Below are positions 20,901 through 28,550 of a stretch of DNA of 64,000 nucleotides, piece after piece. Position 1 is the stretch's first letter; each line of letters opens with the position of its first letter. A model generated the notes under the pieces. That model saw only the letters and a list, made by a program, of their open reading frames with translations, ran no database searches and was not told where the DNA came from. Location of the stretch: positions 2,108,001 to 2,172,000 of the forward strand of contig NZ_LN831790.1 of NCBI RefSeq assembly GCF_001013905.1, written 5' to 3'. Position numbers and translations under genes: made by a program. The DNA comes from Streptomyces leeuwenhoekii. GTDB lineage: Bacteria; Actinomycetota; Actinomycetes; Streptomycetales; Streptomycetaceae.

Positions 20901-21008
20901 CGATGCGGCGGCGATCGGTGTTTCCTCTACCGCGGTGGCCGACGGCTGTATGGACAGCGTCAGCGCAACGGCGGTCGAGACGGACGCGAGACGTACTGCT
21001 CGTCGCAT
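17904..21008 (-). CDS. Large secreted protein with DNRLRE-type domain and C-terminal DUF6973-like toxin-like domain
   Basis: This 1034-residue secreted protein has a signal peptide at residues 1 to about 27. A beta-rich N-terminal region with RHS-associated character (KEGGEWKQLDTTL, YHDVVPDGDLHVTALPQGF) follows. A DNRLRE-type domain spans about 310-490 (DTWVATNYPDSQRGS, RSYVKFDVS, ITENWDPSAVTWGVQP). Fibronectin-like repeats lie at about 500-680, followed by an acidic linker. The last 120 residues contain GDSFRHCYWNA (Asp945, His949), RHES (His972, Glu973) and MDLKNNAIGREIG (984-996). This matches the DUF6973 pattern found at the end of polymorphic toxins and related secreted proteins. ATG 21008 has AAGGGGGG upstream. 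It overlaps a small membrane-protein gene by 4 nt. The toxin role is inferred; enzymatic activity is unknown. Confidence 0.72.
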   Translation of the reverse strand: MRRAVRLASVSTAVALTLSIQPSATAVEETPIAAASSGVDTTTGRAEAPDLASARLAAALRGKRVEALSERTETSSTWANPNGTLTTETASGPFRVKEGGEWKQLDTTLVDIGERLEPEVALADVELSDGGAEDFAAVTRGTQTFGLAWSTSKSLPTPRVEGDTAVYHDVVPDGDLHVTALPQGFTESLILHERPTEPVELRLPITLKGLSLEKERSGHLRLEDSKGALVASAPAPRMWGMGTEPKSGDPTHSMEIETSIEQGAGRAVLVLKPSMEFLTDPDVVYPVNIDPTTTLAASTDTWVATNYPDSQRGSTELKAGTYDGGTTKARSYVKFDVSKYAGKQILDTEFRLHSYWSSSCATTGSGVAVRRITENWDPSAVTWGVQPATTADGAVVSKAAYGFSSACPANFMRWDVDAIVQAWASGQPNHGLQVRAVDEADSLSWRRFRSANYVDGSQGPTEPTLVVTYNTKPNLASPVSPADALVTADTTPTLTGQATDPDGDSVRLTFEVWNADATAKVTSGVSAFVPSGKPGTWTAGALAPGAYKWRIAVYDGKLWNGGWSVWRTLTVDTSVPAAPAVSSSTYPADGLWHGGAGTPGSFTITDPQGKAVTAEYTLDGGAPSTVALTAGKATVTLTPSVDGTHVLSARVKNVAGTWSDPAEYTFRSGRITGILSPAFINQIAETHFSDLLHPEEEQVEPEDRPIDTEYPEVDDTPAGYQEQIDPEVVETEESVLAAGVVELPGTAGQEIVGTSADGTTQTAVTMPAGAAATAGLSETGVIVYPNTQTDADTLAIRTSQNAVETFHLLRSASAAKSYAYSLQLRPGQTATQGAGNVIIVSDELGNLTFITAPIARDAKGVEIPVQLTLSGTEVTASLAPAAGQELAYPVLMDPGFGYGSATPSERSYCFWNPIDCTAAYDAANKAFKLAQDWYPDSTLFQGTGDSFRHCYWNARMEIRLSTTDAYEFATRHESTSSGVDKQMDLKNNAIGREIGRKRTGQNSAGTRARDDCRSAQRNGKLWIIKSGRLVRSDQ

Positions 21009-21587
21009 CCATCCCCCCTTAATCGTGGGTTCGATGTTGATCACCTGCGAGGCAGGCGGCGCGTGATCATTGCATGAGGATTGAGTAAAGGATCAGTCGC
21101 GGACCTATGTGATCAGTCACACGGCGTTTCGAGAGGGTGCAGAACGTGACTGTTCGTGATCAAGTGGAGGGGGTGACCCTCGGTCGTGCCGCCGGATGCG
21201 CCCGGACACGCCACAACGACGCAGGCCCCCGGTTCTTCCGAACATGGAGGCAACCAAGCCGGGCAACCTCTGAGGTCGGGAGCAGCGACGCCGGAGGGGT
21301 GACGTGGACAGACCGCCTCCCGGGTATGCCGGAGGGCGGGCCGTCAGATCCGGCGGGGCGCAGCGCCGGTCAGGTTGCGGGACAGGTCATCGCGACGCGG
21401 TCGGCCCCGCACGCGCGGTGCGTGCGGGGCCGGGACGGCTCATGACCCGAGCGGGCGGGGCGCAGTCGGGGTCAGAACGGTGGATCTTCCCAGGTCAGCC
21501 ACCTCATGCCGTGAGTCTGTGCGGCTTATCGGCCCGCCGGGTCCCTCCGGGACATCTGACCGTCCTCAGGAACACGCCGCTGCACCC

Positions 21588-21618
21588 CTCCTGACCCGTG
21601 TGTCCGCGAGTCAGGAGG
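21588..21618. terminator. Hairpin resembling the murA2 terminator
   Basis: CCCCTCCTGAC and GTCAGGAGGGG form a perfect 11-bp stem. The sequence from 21576 matches the left arm of the murA2 hairpin at about 20 of 23 positions. Confidence 0.6.
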
Positions 21619-21830
21619 GGGCGGCTCAGTCGCACGGCCCGACACCGGGCGCACCGTCTCGTGAACCGGCCCGGCCAGGGGCGTCGACGTCGCCACCGAT
21701 ACCCCGGCGCCCGAGGCCGATGTCGCCGACGCCGCGTACACGTCCTCGCTCCGGCTCGCCGCCCGCCCGCGAGCCGGAGGGTCGCCGCCCGCCGTGAGCC
21801 GGAGGGGTCCGGTGCTCCCCCGGGCCGTCG

Positions 21831-21844
21831 TGGAAGCGCTCTCA
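21831..21844. promoter_or_regulatory. LacI-type operator in the LacI gene promoter
   Basis: TGGAAGCGCTCTCA matches the palindrome TGAGAGCGCTCTCA found twice upstream of the GH81 gene at 12 of 14 positions. It lies about 95 bp upstream of the regulator's start, consistent with autoregulation. Confidence 0.65.
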
Positions 21845-21938
21845 GCCCGCCGTCGCCTGCGTCTATCGTGGGGCACACAAATTCTTGGCGGAACAGTCGC
21901 CGGATCCATCGCAGACGCACGCAGAAGGAGCGCCCGCC

Positions 21939-22961
21939 GTGCCGGAGCAGACCGTGAGGGCTCGTCCCACGCTGGAAGCCGTCGCGGCGCGCGCCGGCGT
22001 CTCCCGTGCGACGGCCTCCCGGGTCGTCAACGGGGGCGCGGGAGTGCGGCCCGCGCTGGCCGACAAGGTGCGCCGGGCGGTCGAGGAACTGGACTACGTG
22101 CCCAATCACGCGGCCCGCACCCTGGTCACCCGGCGCAACGGTGCGGTGGCGGTGATCATCGCGGAGCCCGAGTTCCGGGTGTTCGCCGATCCGTTCTTCG
22201 AGCAGCAGGTACGGGGGATCAGCCGGGAGCTGATCGCGCACGACATGCAGCTCGTCCTGCTGTGGGCGGAGGCCTCCGGCGACCATGAGCGGATCGCACG
22301 CTATCTGGGGGGCGGGCACGTCGACGGCGCGCTCGCCTTCTCCCTCCACGACGACCGGCTGCCGTCCCTGATCGCCCGGACCGGTGTGCCGGCGGTGCTC
22401 GGGGGTCGTCCGGCGGGGAGCGAGCATCTGGGCATCCCCCTCGTGGACTGCGACAACCGCGGCGGCGCCCGGGAGGCCGTGCGTCATCTGGTCCGTCTGG
22501 GCCGCAGCCGCATCGCGCACATCTCGGGCCCGCGCGACCAGACCTCGGCGATGGACCGGCTGCATGGTTACCGCGATGTCCTGGTCGACGCCGATCCGCT
22601 GCTGCTGGGCGAGGGCGACTTCACCGAGGAGGGCGGAGCCCGCGCGATGGGCGAGCTGCTGGACCGGTGTCCCGGGATCGACGCGGTCTTCGCCGCCAAC
22701 GACACGATGGCCCTGGGCGCGCTGCGCACGCTGCGCGAGCGCGGGGTGCGGGTGCCCGAGGAGGTCGCGGTGATCGGCTTCGACGACATGCCCTCCGTGG
22801 TCCGGGTCGCGGAGCCGGCGCTCACCACGGTCCGCCAGGACATCGAGGGGATGGGCCGGATCATGGTCAAGCTGCTGATGCGGCTGCTCGACGCGCCCGG
22901 CCAGGAGGTGCCCGCCTCCGTGATCACCGAGACGACGCTGATCCGCCGAGCCTCGGCCTGA
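21939..22961 (+). CDS. LacI-family transcriptional regulator of beta-glucan use
   Basis: This 340-residue repressor has an N-terminal HTH (TLEAVAARAGVSRATASRVVNG) with hinge helix, then a periplasmic-binding-like sensor domain (VAVIIAEPEFRVFADPFFEQQ, NDTMALGALR, VIGFDDMPS). GTG 21939 is chosen because AGAAGGAG lies 8-9 nt upstream. It is 104 bp upstream of, and convergent with, the GH81 glucanase gene, whose promoter carries two perfect copies of the palindrome seen in degenerate form in its own promoter. It therefore likely represses the glucanase, and once repressed the now-decayed operon at 26160. The inducer is probably a beta-glucan oligosaccharide or its metabolite, by inference. Confidence 0.88.
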   Translation: MPEQTVRARPTLEAVAARAGVSRATASRVVNGGAGVRPALADKVRRAVEELDYVPNHAARTLVTRRNGAVAVIIAEPEFRVFADPFFEQQVRGISRELIAHDMQLVLLWAEASGDHERIARYLGGGHVDGALAFSLHDDRLPSLIARTGVPAVLGGRPAGSEHLGIPLVDCDNRGGAREAVRHLVRLGRSRIAHISGPRDQTSAMDRLHGYRDVLVDADPLLLGEGDFTEEGGARAMGELLDRCPGIDAVFAANDTMALGALRTLRERGVRVPEEVAVIGFDDMPSVVRVAEPALTTVRQDIEGMGRIMVKLLMRLLDAPGQEVPASVITETTLIRRASA

Positions 22962-23065
22962 CCGGCGGGCGCGTCACGCGCCCTCGGCGCATGCGGCACG
23001 GGACGGCGGGCGCGGGGCCGGAGCCCCACGCCCGCCGCGGTCACCCGAGAGGCTGCCGCGTTGCG

Positions 23066-25840
23066 TCACTCGTAGGGAATGACCACCACGGACGTGTCGC
23101 CGCCGGTGCGCAGCAGCGCGCTGCCGTTGCCGATCGCGCTCCAGACCTCCAGCCGTACCGTTCCCCCGCTCAGGTTTCCGAGGGTGCCTGTCGCGGCCTT
23201 GAGGCCACGGGCCTGGCTGTACTCCTCCCAACCTGTGACCGGGTCGGTGGCGAAGTACTGGTAGGTCTCGGTCCGGTCGAAGGAGCCGTCGCCGGTGAGG
23301 TCGTAGCTGATGCGGGCCTGCTGGCCGAGGCCGACCGTGGTGCCGGCGTCCACCTGGAGGCGGAAGGCGGTGGACGCGCCCGCCTTGAGGGTGGCGTTGA
23401 CACCCTTGGCTTCGTAGACGAGCGGCTTGTTCGGGGTGCCGTCGTGGTTGCGGCCCTCGGCCGACGGGATGGTGTCGCTGACGGCCGTGCCGTCGGTGGC
23501 CGTGGTGAGGGCGCCGCCGGAGCGGAGCCGGAAGGTGTTGCCGGTGGACGGCTGGGGTTCCTGGCCGCCGGTGTCGGTGCCGGTCCCGGTCGCGGTGGAG
23601 CGCGCCGGCACGGTGAGCTTCCTGCCGTCGGAGAAGGTGACCGTGCGGGCCGTGGAACCGTGGTTGTGGGCGGCGTAGGTGCGGGTGCCGTTCTTGCTGA
23701 ACACCGCCGACGTGGGCAGGTCGCCGGTGACCGAGGGGTCGGGGGCGCCGAGCGCGTCCAGGGTGGTGATCCAGTGGTACGTGTGCGCCTTGGACTCGCC
23801 CTGCTCCGGGGTGTATCCGGCGTTGCCGGCGTCCCACTTCGCCTTCGCGGCGGCCGGATCGGCCAGCGACTGGAACTCCCAGAGGATGTCACGCCATTCG
23901 ACGGCGGGCCCGCCGTTCTCCCGCTCCATCTCCGCGATGTTGCGCCGGATCGCGTCCTTGTGTCCGGCCAGGTGCGGGGTACCGCCCGCGGTCACGGGCA
24001 GGACGTTGATGCCGTGGATCTCCTCCGGATTGGCGGTCCACCAGGTGGAGTACGCCCCGCCGCTGCCCCACACCATGCCGACCGTGTCGTGGGAGAAGGA
24101 GCCGGGGAAGACCTGCTGGTCGGCGTCGAACCAGTACTGGGCGATCGCCTCGCTCTCGGTGGCGAGCAGGTAGCTGCCGAGGTCGCGCAGCTCGGTGTTG
24201 CCGGTGGCCGAGCCCCAGAGCACCAGCGCCGCGCTGAGGTTGGTGGACTCCGAGGAGGACTCCTGGTTGTTGCCGGCGGCGAAGCCCTGGTGACCGGAGG
24301 CCCAGCTGTGCCCGGCGTAGACGTCGAAGCCGCGCAGGAAGGGGAAGGCGCTGTCGGTACGGCTCGGGTTGGCGGTGTCGCGGATCAGGGCCTTGACCAT
24401 GCCGCCCCAGGCGGAGTCCGCGGCCCAGGAGGCGTCGTACTGGGCGACGATCGCGGCGGCGTACACGTAGTAACCGTAGTGGAAGTGGTGGTCGTTGAGC
24501 TCGGCGTCGCTGCCGTAGGAGGCGGGGTAGCCGATGAGGGTCTTCCAGTCCTTGTCGTACGAGAACTCGCTCGCCCCGCCCGCGGTGAACCACTCCTGGA
24601 GACGGCCCTTGAGCAGGCCGATGAGCTTGTCGCGGACCGCGGTCTCGCCGATCTGGTCGGCCAGCGGCACGAGCTGGGCGAGCTTGCCCAGCGCCTTGCC
24701 GGTCCAGTAGGTGTCCGTGGCCCCGGAGAACGGGTCGGAGGAGTTGGCGACCTCGGACAGGTAGGCGCGCAGCCGGGCCGTGTCGACCGCGCCGGTCCTC
24801 GGCAGCCCGGGCAGGACCGGGGCGGCCTTCTGACGGGTGGTGAAGGAGGTGCCCTCCCGGACCTTCATGGTGCCGCGGGGAGAGACGTACGTGTACGGCG
24901 TGAGGGCGTCGGTGGTGTGCAGCCACTGGTGCCGGTAGAGGGCCTGGAGGGTACCGCGTTCGGTGCCTTCCTTGGCCTCGGTGGTGAGCCTGTACGTGGC
25001 ACCGACCGTGCCGCCGGAAGCGCTCCAGTCGACCTGCGATCCGGTGACGAAGCTGAACGCGTACTTGCGGAAGGTCGCGAGCGCGTCGGTGGAGGGCAGT
25101 ACCGCGAGGGAGAAGTAGTCCTTGCCGCCGAGGCCGGCGGTGATCGTGGTGCCGGAGATGTTCCAGTCGCTGCCGGTCGGCGCGAAGAGGGCGTAGTGGT
25201 GTCCGCCGACCGTGATGCCGACGACGTTGCCCTGGTCGGAGAAGACGGTCGGCGTGGCCGCGGTGGTGATCTGGGCGTTGCCGCCGGACCCCTGGGCGTA
25301 GACGAAGGGCATGCCGTGGCCGATGGTGGCCCGCAGGGTGCGGGAGCCGTCGGACCAGTACGGGGTGACCGTCCAGTCGGACCAGGCGTCGGCCTTGGTG
25401 TCGGGCGAGTTGAGCCCGCTCAGGCCGAGGGTGAGGTCGCGCTTGTGCGCGTACTCGTACTGGCGGCCCTCGCCCACGACGGCGGGGCTGGTCGGGTAGC
25501 CGACCTCCAGACCGCCGGAGACGGCCTGGTACGTGAGCGGGTGGCCGTACATGGGCGTGGAGTACGGGTTGTCGCCGTAACGCTGGAAGGCGAGGGAGGA
25601 CCACCAGTCGTTGGTGGGCACGGGCTTGCCCTTGGCGGCCTGCGTGACCTTCGGGGTGACCGGCGCGCCGGTGTTGGTCGTGGGGCCGGTCGTGCCCGAC
25701 GGCCGGGTGTCGGAGTAACTCCCGGCACCTACGGGGACGGTGGCGGCCGCGGCCGGAGTCGCGGCCGGGCCGAGGCCCACGGCAGCCAGCGCGGCGGCCA
25801 GGACCACCGCGGCGGCCGGCCGTGATCGGGGAGATGGCAT
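23066..25840 (-). CDS. Secreted GH81 endo-1,3-beta-glucanase
   Basis: This 924-residue secreted enzyme hydrolyses internal beta-1,3 bonds of glucans such as laminarin or fungal walls. A signal peptide covers about 1-38. The GH81 module spans roughly 45-700, with KPVPTNDWWSSLAFQRYGDNPYS near the start and the conserved LNDHHFHYGY block (Asp450, candidate acid) and NNQESSSESTN block (Glu527 and Glu531, candidate base). The last ~150 residues form a separate beta-rich domain (FRLRSGG...YDLTGDGSFDRTETYQYF) that may bind glucan. I cannot name its family with confidence. ATG 25840 has GAGGTG upstream. Two LacI-type palindromes lie upstream, and the adjacent LacI gene is the likely regulator. Confidence 0.9.
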   Translation of the reverse strand: MPSPRSRPAAAVVLAAALAAVGLGPAATPAAAATVPVGAGSYSDTRPSGTTGPTTNTGAPVTPKVTQAAKGKPVPTNDWWSSLAFQRYGDNPYSTPMYGHPLTYQAVSGGLEVGYPTSPAVVGEGRQYEYAHKRDLTLGLSGLNSPDTKADAWSDWTVTPYWSDGSRTLRATIGHGMPFVYAQGSGGNAQITTAATPTVFSDQGNVVGITVGGHHYALFAPTGSDWNISGTTITAGLGGKDYFSLAVLPSTDALATFRKYAFSFVTGSQVDWSASGGTVGATYRLTTEAKEGTERGTLQALYRHQWLHTTDALTPYTYVSPRGTMKVREGTSFTTRQKAAPVLPGLPRTGAVDTARLRAYLSEVANSSDPFSGATDTYWTGKALGKLAQLVPLADQIGETAVRDKLIGLLKGRLQEWFTAGGASEFSYDKDWKTLIGYPASYGSDAELNDHHFHYGYYVYAAAIVAQYDASWAADSAWGGMVKALIRDTANPSRTDSAFPFLRGFDVYAGHSWASGHQGFAAGNNQESSSESTNLSAALVLWGSATGNTELRDLGSYLLATESEAIAQYWFDADQQVFPGSFSHDTVGMVWGSGGAYSTWWTANPEEIHGINVLPVTAGGTPHLAGHKDAIRRNIAEMERENGGPAVEWRDILWEFQSLADPAAAKAKWDAGNAGYTPEQGESKAHTYHWITTLDALGAPDPSVTGDLPTSAVFSKNGTRTYAAHNHGSTARTVTFSDGRKLTVPARSTATGTGTDTGGQEPQPSTGNTFRLRSGGALTTATDGTAVSDTIPSAEGRNHDGTPNKPLVYEAKGVNATLKAGASTAFRLQVDAGTTVGLGQQARISYDLTGDGSFDRTETYQYFATDPVTGWEEYSQARGLKAATGTLGNLSGGTVRLEVWSAIGNGSALLRTGGDTSVVVIPYE

Positions 25841-25959
25841 GGGGTGCACCTCGTGTCGTCGAGAGGGGACGGGCTCGTCAACGGCGGCCGCGGCAGCCGG
25901 GAGTGGGGTGTCCTGGAGTGGCGGCGGAACCGTTGCGGGGAGAGTGGGGGGAGCCCGAC

Positions 25960-25973
25960 TGAGAGCGCTCTCA
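25960..25973. promoter_or_regulatory. LacI-type operator 1 of the GH81 gene
   Basis: TGAGAGCGCTCTCA is a perfect 14-bp palindrome with a CG centre, 120 bp upstream of the GH81 start. Confidence 0.8.
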
Positions 25974-26132
25974 GGTGGCGGAAAAGTAAAACTCCTGAAA
26001 TCGGATGTCAATACATCGCGCAAGGCCAGACACCTGTGACGGCATATGGGGGATTTCGCTCCGCCTCGGCATCGCCCTCCCTTCAAGTCCTGACGAAACG
26101 GACGTGGTGCGGCAAACGCTTCCGCTCTGTAC

Positions 26133-26146
26133 TGAGAGCGCTCTCA
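26133..26146. promoter_or_regulatory. LacI-type operator 2, between GH81 and the decayed operon
   Basis: This is a second perfect copy of TGAGAGCGCTCTCA, 173 bp from the first. It immediately precedes the remnants of the dehydrogenase gene, so it may originally have served that operon. With the first copy it could also support repression by looping. Confidence 0.78.
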
Positions 26147-26159
26147 CCCCTCGTCGGGG

Positions 26160-26680
26160 CTTATACGCCGACCGCAACACCTTCGCGGGCACCGGCGAGT
26201 TCATGCCCACCCCGGACACCGCGATCATGCCGGGCGTCATCACCCGCGAGGCCACCGAGCGCGTCGCACGCGTCGCCTTCGACCTGGCCGGCGAGGTTTC
26301 CGGTTCGCTGGGCACCGCCCTGTCCATCAACGCCTCCGCCACCACCGCCATGGCCAGGTCGTCGCACGGCTCCGCCCCCGACATCGCCGGGCAGAACATC
26401 GCCAGCCCCGTGGCGATGATCCTCTCCGGCGCGATGCTCTTCAGGTGGCTCGCCGCCCAGCACGGCGAAGAGAAGCTCGACACCGTCGCGAAGATCATCG
26501 AGAGGGCTGGCCGACACGATCGCCGCCGGCACCGCCACCCGCGACCTCGGCGGCTCCGCGTCCACCACCGAGTTCACCGCCGCCGTCATCAAGGCCATCG
26601 GCGCCGGCCGGGAGTTGCACCCCGGTCGTCCGGGGCGGGTTCGGCACGCCGCCCGCCCCGGACCCCAAGGGCCGTACGAC
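26160..26680 (+). pseudogene. Remnant of an isopropylmalate/tartrate dehydrogenase-like gene
   Basis: The pieces YADRNTFAGTGEFMP...ITREATERVARVAFDLA and GSLGTALSINAS...HGSAPDIAGQNIASPVAMILSGAML match the middle and C-terminal parts of the NAD-dependent decarboxylating dehydrogenase family, whose SHGSAPDIAGQ motif is conserved. The N-terminal half is missing. The region between the two pieces, normally about 100 residues, is deleted. A further frameshift near 26508 moves the tail (LADTIAAGTATRDLGGSAST) into another frame. It is the first of four collinear broken genes. Confidence 0.75.
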
Positions 26681-26706
26681 GCACAGCCCGAGGAGGGAGC
26701 CCGACC

Positions 26707-27068
26707 ATGACCCCGCGCATCGGCCGCATAGCCGACGACTGCACCAGCGGCACCGACGTCGCCGCCGCGTTCCGGCGTGCCGGACTGCGCACCGCCCTGG
26801 TCTTCGGCACCCCGGACGACACCACCGCCCTGCCGGCCGACTGCGACGCCGCCCCGCTGCCGGGCGACGGGCGGACCGCCGTCCTGGCCGGCAGTTGCTC
26901 CGCCCGCACCCTGGAACAGATCGCCCGGTTCCGCGCCGCCGGCCTGCCCTCCCTCCGCCTCGACGTCCTCGCCGCCGCCGGCGGCGATGTCACCGGCGAG
27001 ACGCTGGCCTGGTACGAGGAGCATGACCCGGCCCTGCCCGTCCTGATCCACGCCTCGGCCTCCCCCGT
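26707..27068 (+). pseudogene. Remnant of an OtnK-type four-carbon acid sugar kinase gene
   Basis: The ribosome site GAGGAGGGAG and ATG 26707 survive. The start reads RIGRIADDCTSGTDVAAAFRRAGL, the N-terminus of the 3-oxo-tetronate kinase family (usually ADDFTGATD). After about 45 residues the reading jumps directly to VLAGSCSARTLEQIARFRAAGLPSLRLD, which lies far into the C-terminal half of the intact family, so some 200 residues are deleted. After HASASP the C-terminus is lost and the sequence passes into the next remnant. The protein could not work. Confidence 0.75.
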
Positions 27069-27071
27069 GCC

Positions 27072-27203
27072 TCCCTGGTACAGGCCGCCGACGCGATCGA
27101 GGAACTGGAGGAGACCGCCAAGCTCCACCTCCTCCTGCGGGGACGTACCAGCCGTCCCCTCACCCCTGAGCAGGCCGCCGCGCTCGCGCCCTCATCCCCC
27201 TGA
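27072..27203 (+). pseudogene. C-terminal remnant of an OtnC-type class II aldolase gene
   Basis: In a different frame from the kinase remnant, this 43-codon piece reads LVQAADAIEELEETAKLHLL then LRGRTSRPLTPEQ and a stop. It matches the end of the class II aldolase family members (3-oxo-tetronate 4-phosphate decarboxylase) that normally follow the kinase in such operons. All of the metal-binding core is gone. The junction with the kinase remnant looks like one deletion spanning both genes. Confidence 0.65.
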
Positions 27204-27250
27204 CGGCCGGACGAGAACCGAACGCGGCCTCCCAGCGAAAGAGACCCACC

Positions 27251-27744
27251 ATGCTCGAGACAGTCACCCCCCGTCCCCGCCGCCGACCTCGTCGACCGGT
27301 ACGGCACCGATCTGCGCGTCTGCGACGTGCAGTTCCGCCAGTTCGGCGCCCACCGCGGCTTCGTCGGCCCCGTCCGGACCGCCTCCTGCCACGAGGACAA
27401 TGGCTCTCTTCGCGACCTGCTGCGCACCCCCGGCGACGGCGCCGTCCTGGTCGTCGACGGAGGCGGCTCCCTGCGCACCGCCCTCGTCGGCCACCTCATC
27501 GCCGGCGCCGCCCAGGACAACGGCTGGGCCGGCCTCGTCCTGCACGGCGCGGTCCGCGACAGCGCGGCCCTTTCCGGTCTCCGGCTCGGCATCAAGGCAC
27601 TGGGCACCATCCCCCGCAAACGCGCCAAGGAGGCGACCGGAGCAGTCGACGTCCCCGTCACCCTCGGCGGCGTCACCTTCCGCCCCCGGCGACCTCCTCC
27701 ACGCCGACGACGACGGGGTCGTCCTCCTGCCCGAACGGGGGTGA
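27251..27744 (+). pseudogene. Frameshifted RraA-family (4-carboxy-4-hydroxy-2-oxoadipate aldolase-like) gene
   Basis: Removing one C from the C6 run near 27267 restores MLETVTPVPAADLVDRYGTD and then LRVCDVQFRQFG into the long intact frame from 27327 (FVGPVRT, GDGAVLVVDGGGSLRTALVG, GWAGLVLHGAVRDS, GIKALGTIPRK). Removing a second C near 27690 restores GDLLHADDDGVVLLPERG and the stop at 27744. The restored protein of about 163 residues is a complete RraA-fold protein. This is the least decayed of the four. Two single-base insertions in C runs could also be sequence errors, but the neighbouring deletions argue for real decay. Confidence 0.75.
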
Positions 27745-27824
27745 CCGGGTGCCGGGGCAGCCGGAGCGCGCCTGCCGGGTCAGGCACCACGACCTGCCCC
27801 GCGGGGCCGCACCCCCCTTACCGT

Positions 27825-28550
27825 TCAGCCGCCAGAATCCGACTCGCCGCCGTCGACCCCATGACCCGCCTGTTCACCCCCGGGGCCCGCGGCCGAGCCG
27901 AGGCCGGCGAGTGCTTCCGACAGCGTCCCCCACCCGGCCACGGGGAAGAAGACGCTCACCCGTGAGCCGTCATTGAAGCCGATCTCATGAGTGCCGTGTT
28001 TCACGTCATTCCGCTTCCGGAACAGCGCCACACGTCCGAGCGGAACGCCCCACCCGTACTGAGCTCCCGGCACCACGCTGCGCCCGTCCGGTGACTTCCG
28101 CACGTGGATCACGTGCAGACCACGGTCCCCCAGAACGAGGACGGAAACGGCATGGCGCTCATCACGGGGGCGCAACGCACACGTCAACTGCCCCGCAGCG
28201 CTTCCCCAGTCCCCGGTCAGTGCCCGCGCCCCGGCCCGTCCCCGATGGTCGAACGCGTCCACCGCCGCGTTCACCGGGTTCATTCGGTCCAGCACCCGCT
28301 CGGCCTTGTCCGCGCGCAGCAGCCATCGGTCGGTGGCCGCCTCGGCCTGGGGAAACACGACCGGCCTCAGACGGTCCGGAGGCGTCGGTACCCCCTCGCC
28401 GCTCTCCACCACATGGCAATCCACCAGCCGTTCCCCTGCGGGAAGGGCGGCCCCTGCCCGCCTGACGGCCTCGCGGGCGACGGCATGTCGATCGGGCCCC
28501 GAGATCCACGCCCTGAAGCCCGACCAGGAAAGTACCTCCGAGAACTTCAC
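27825..28550 (-). CDS. Conserved hypothetical protein, third gene of a type VII-like effector cassette
   Basis: This 241-residue protein has no family that I can name. It starts SWSGFRAWISGPDRHAVAREAV. The second half has alternating strands (SVLVLGDRGLHVIHVRKS, GVPLGRVALFRKRN, THEIGFNDGSRVSVFFP), reminiscent of a PH-like fold, and the C-terminus is a Gly/Asp-rich tail. GTG 28550 overlaps the stop of the upstream effector-like gene by 4 nt (GTGA), so the two are translationally coupled. The tight coupling suggests an immunity protein or chaperone for the upstream protein, by inference only. The protein has no signal peptide or membrane segment. Confidence 0.6.
   Translation of the reverse strand: MKFSEVLSWSGFRAWISGPDRHAVAREAVRRAGAALPAGERLVDCHVVESGEGVPTPPDRLRPVVFPQAEAATDRWLLRADKAERVLDRMNPVNAAVDAFDHRGRAGARALTGDWGSAAGQLTCALRPRDERHAVSVLVLGDRGLHVIHVRKSPDGRSVVPGAQYGWGVPLGRVALFRKRNDVKHGTHEIGFNDGSRVSVFFPVAGWGTLSEALAGLGSAAGPGGEQAGHGVDGGESDSGG

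Larger units (their letters stand above)
21009..21938. other. Long intergenic region between the toxin-like gene and the LacI gene
   Basis: About 930 bp lie without a credible gene. The AT-rich stretch at 21060-21130 probably holds the promoter of the secreted toxin-like protein. A copy of a sequence like the murA2 terminator lies at 21576-21620, and a GGCCCCCGGTTCTTCCGAAC segment at 21225-21243 resembles the hairpin loop at 17401. The last 110 bp hold the LacI promoter and operator. Confidence 0.55.

Noticed and set aside
18093..21077. Open frame of about 990 codons antisense to the toxin-like gene
   Set aside because: Same shadow effect; no ribosome site, and low-complexity Gly/Arg/Val composition.
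27251..27744. RraA frameshifts as pure sequencing errors
   Set aside because: Two C-run insertions could be errors, but the adjacent genes have large deletions that cannot be, so decay is the simpler reading; the possibility is kept open for this gene alone.
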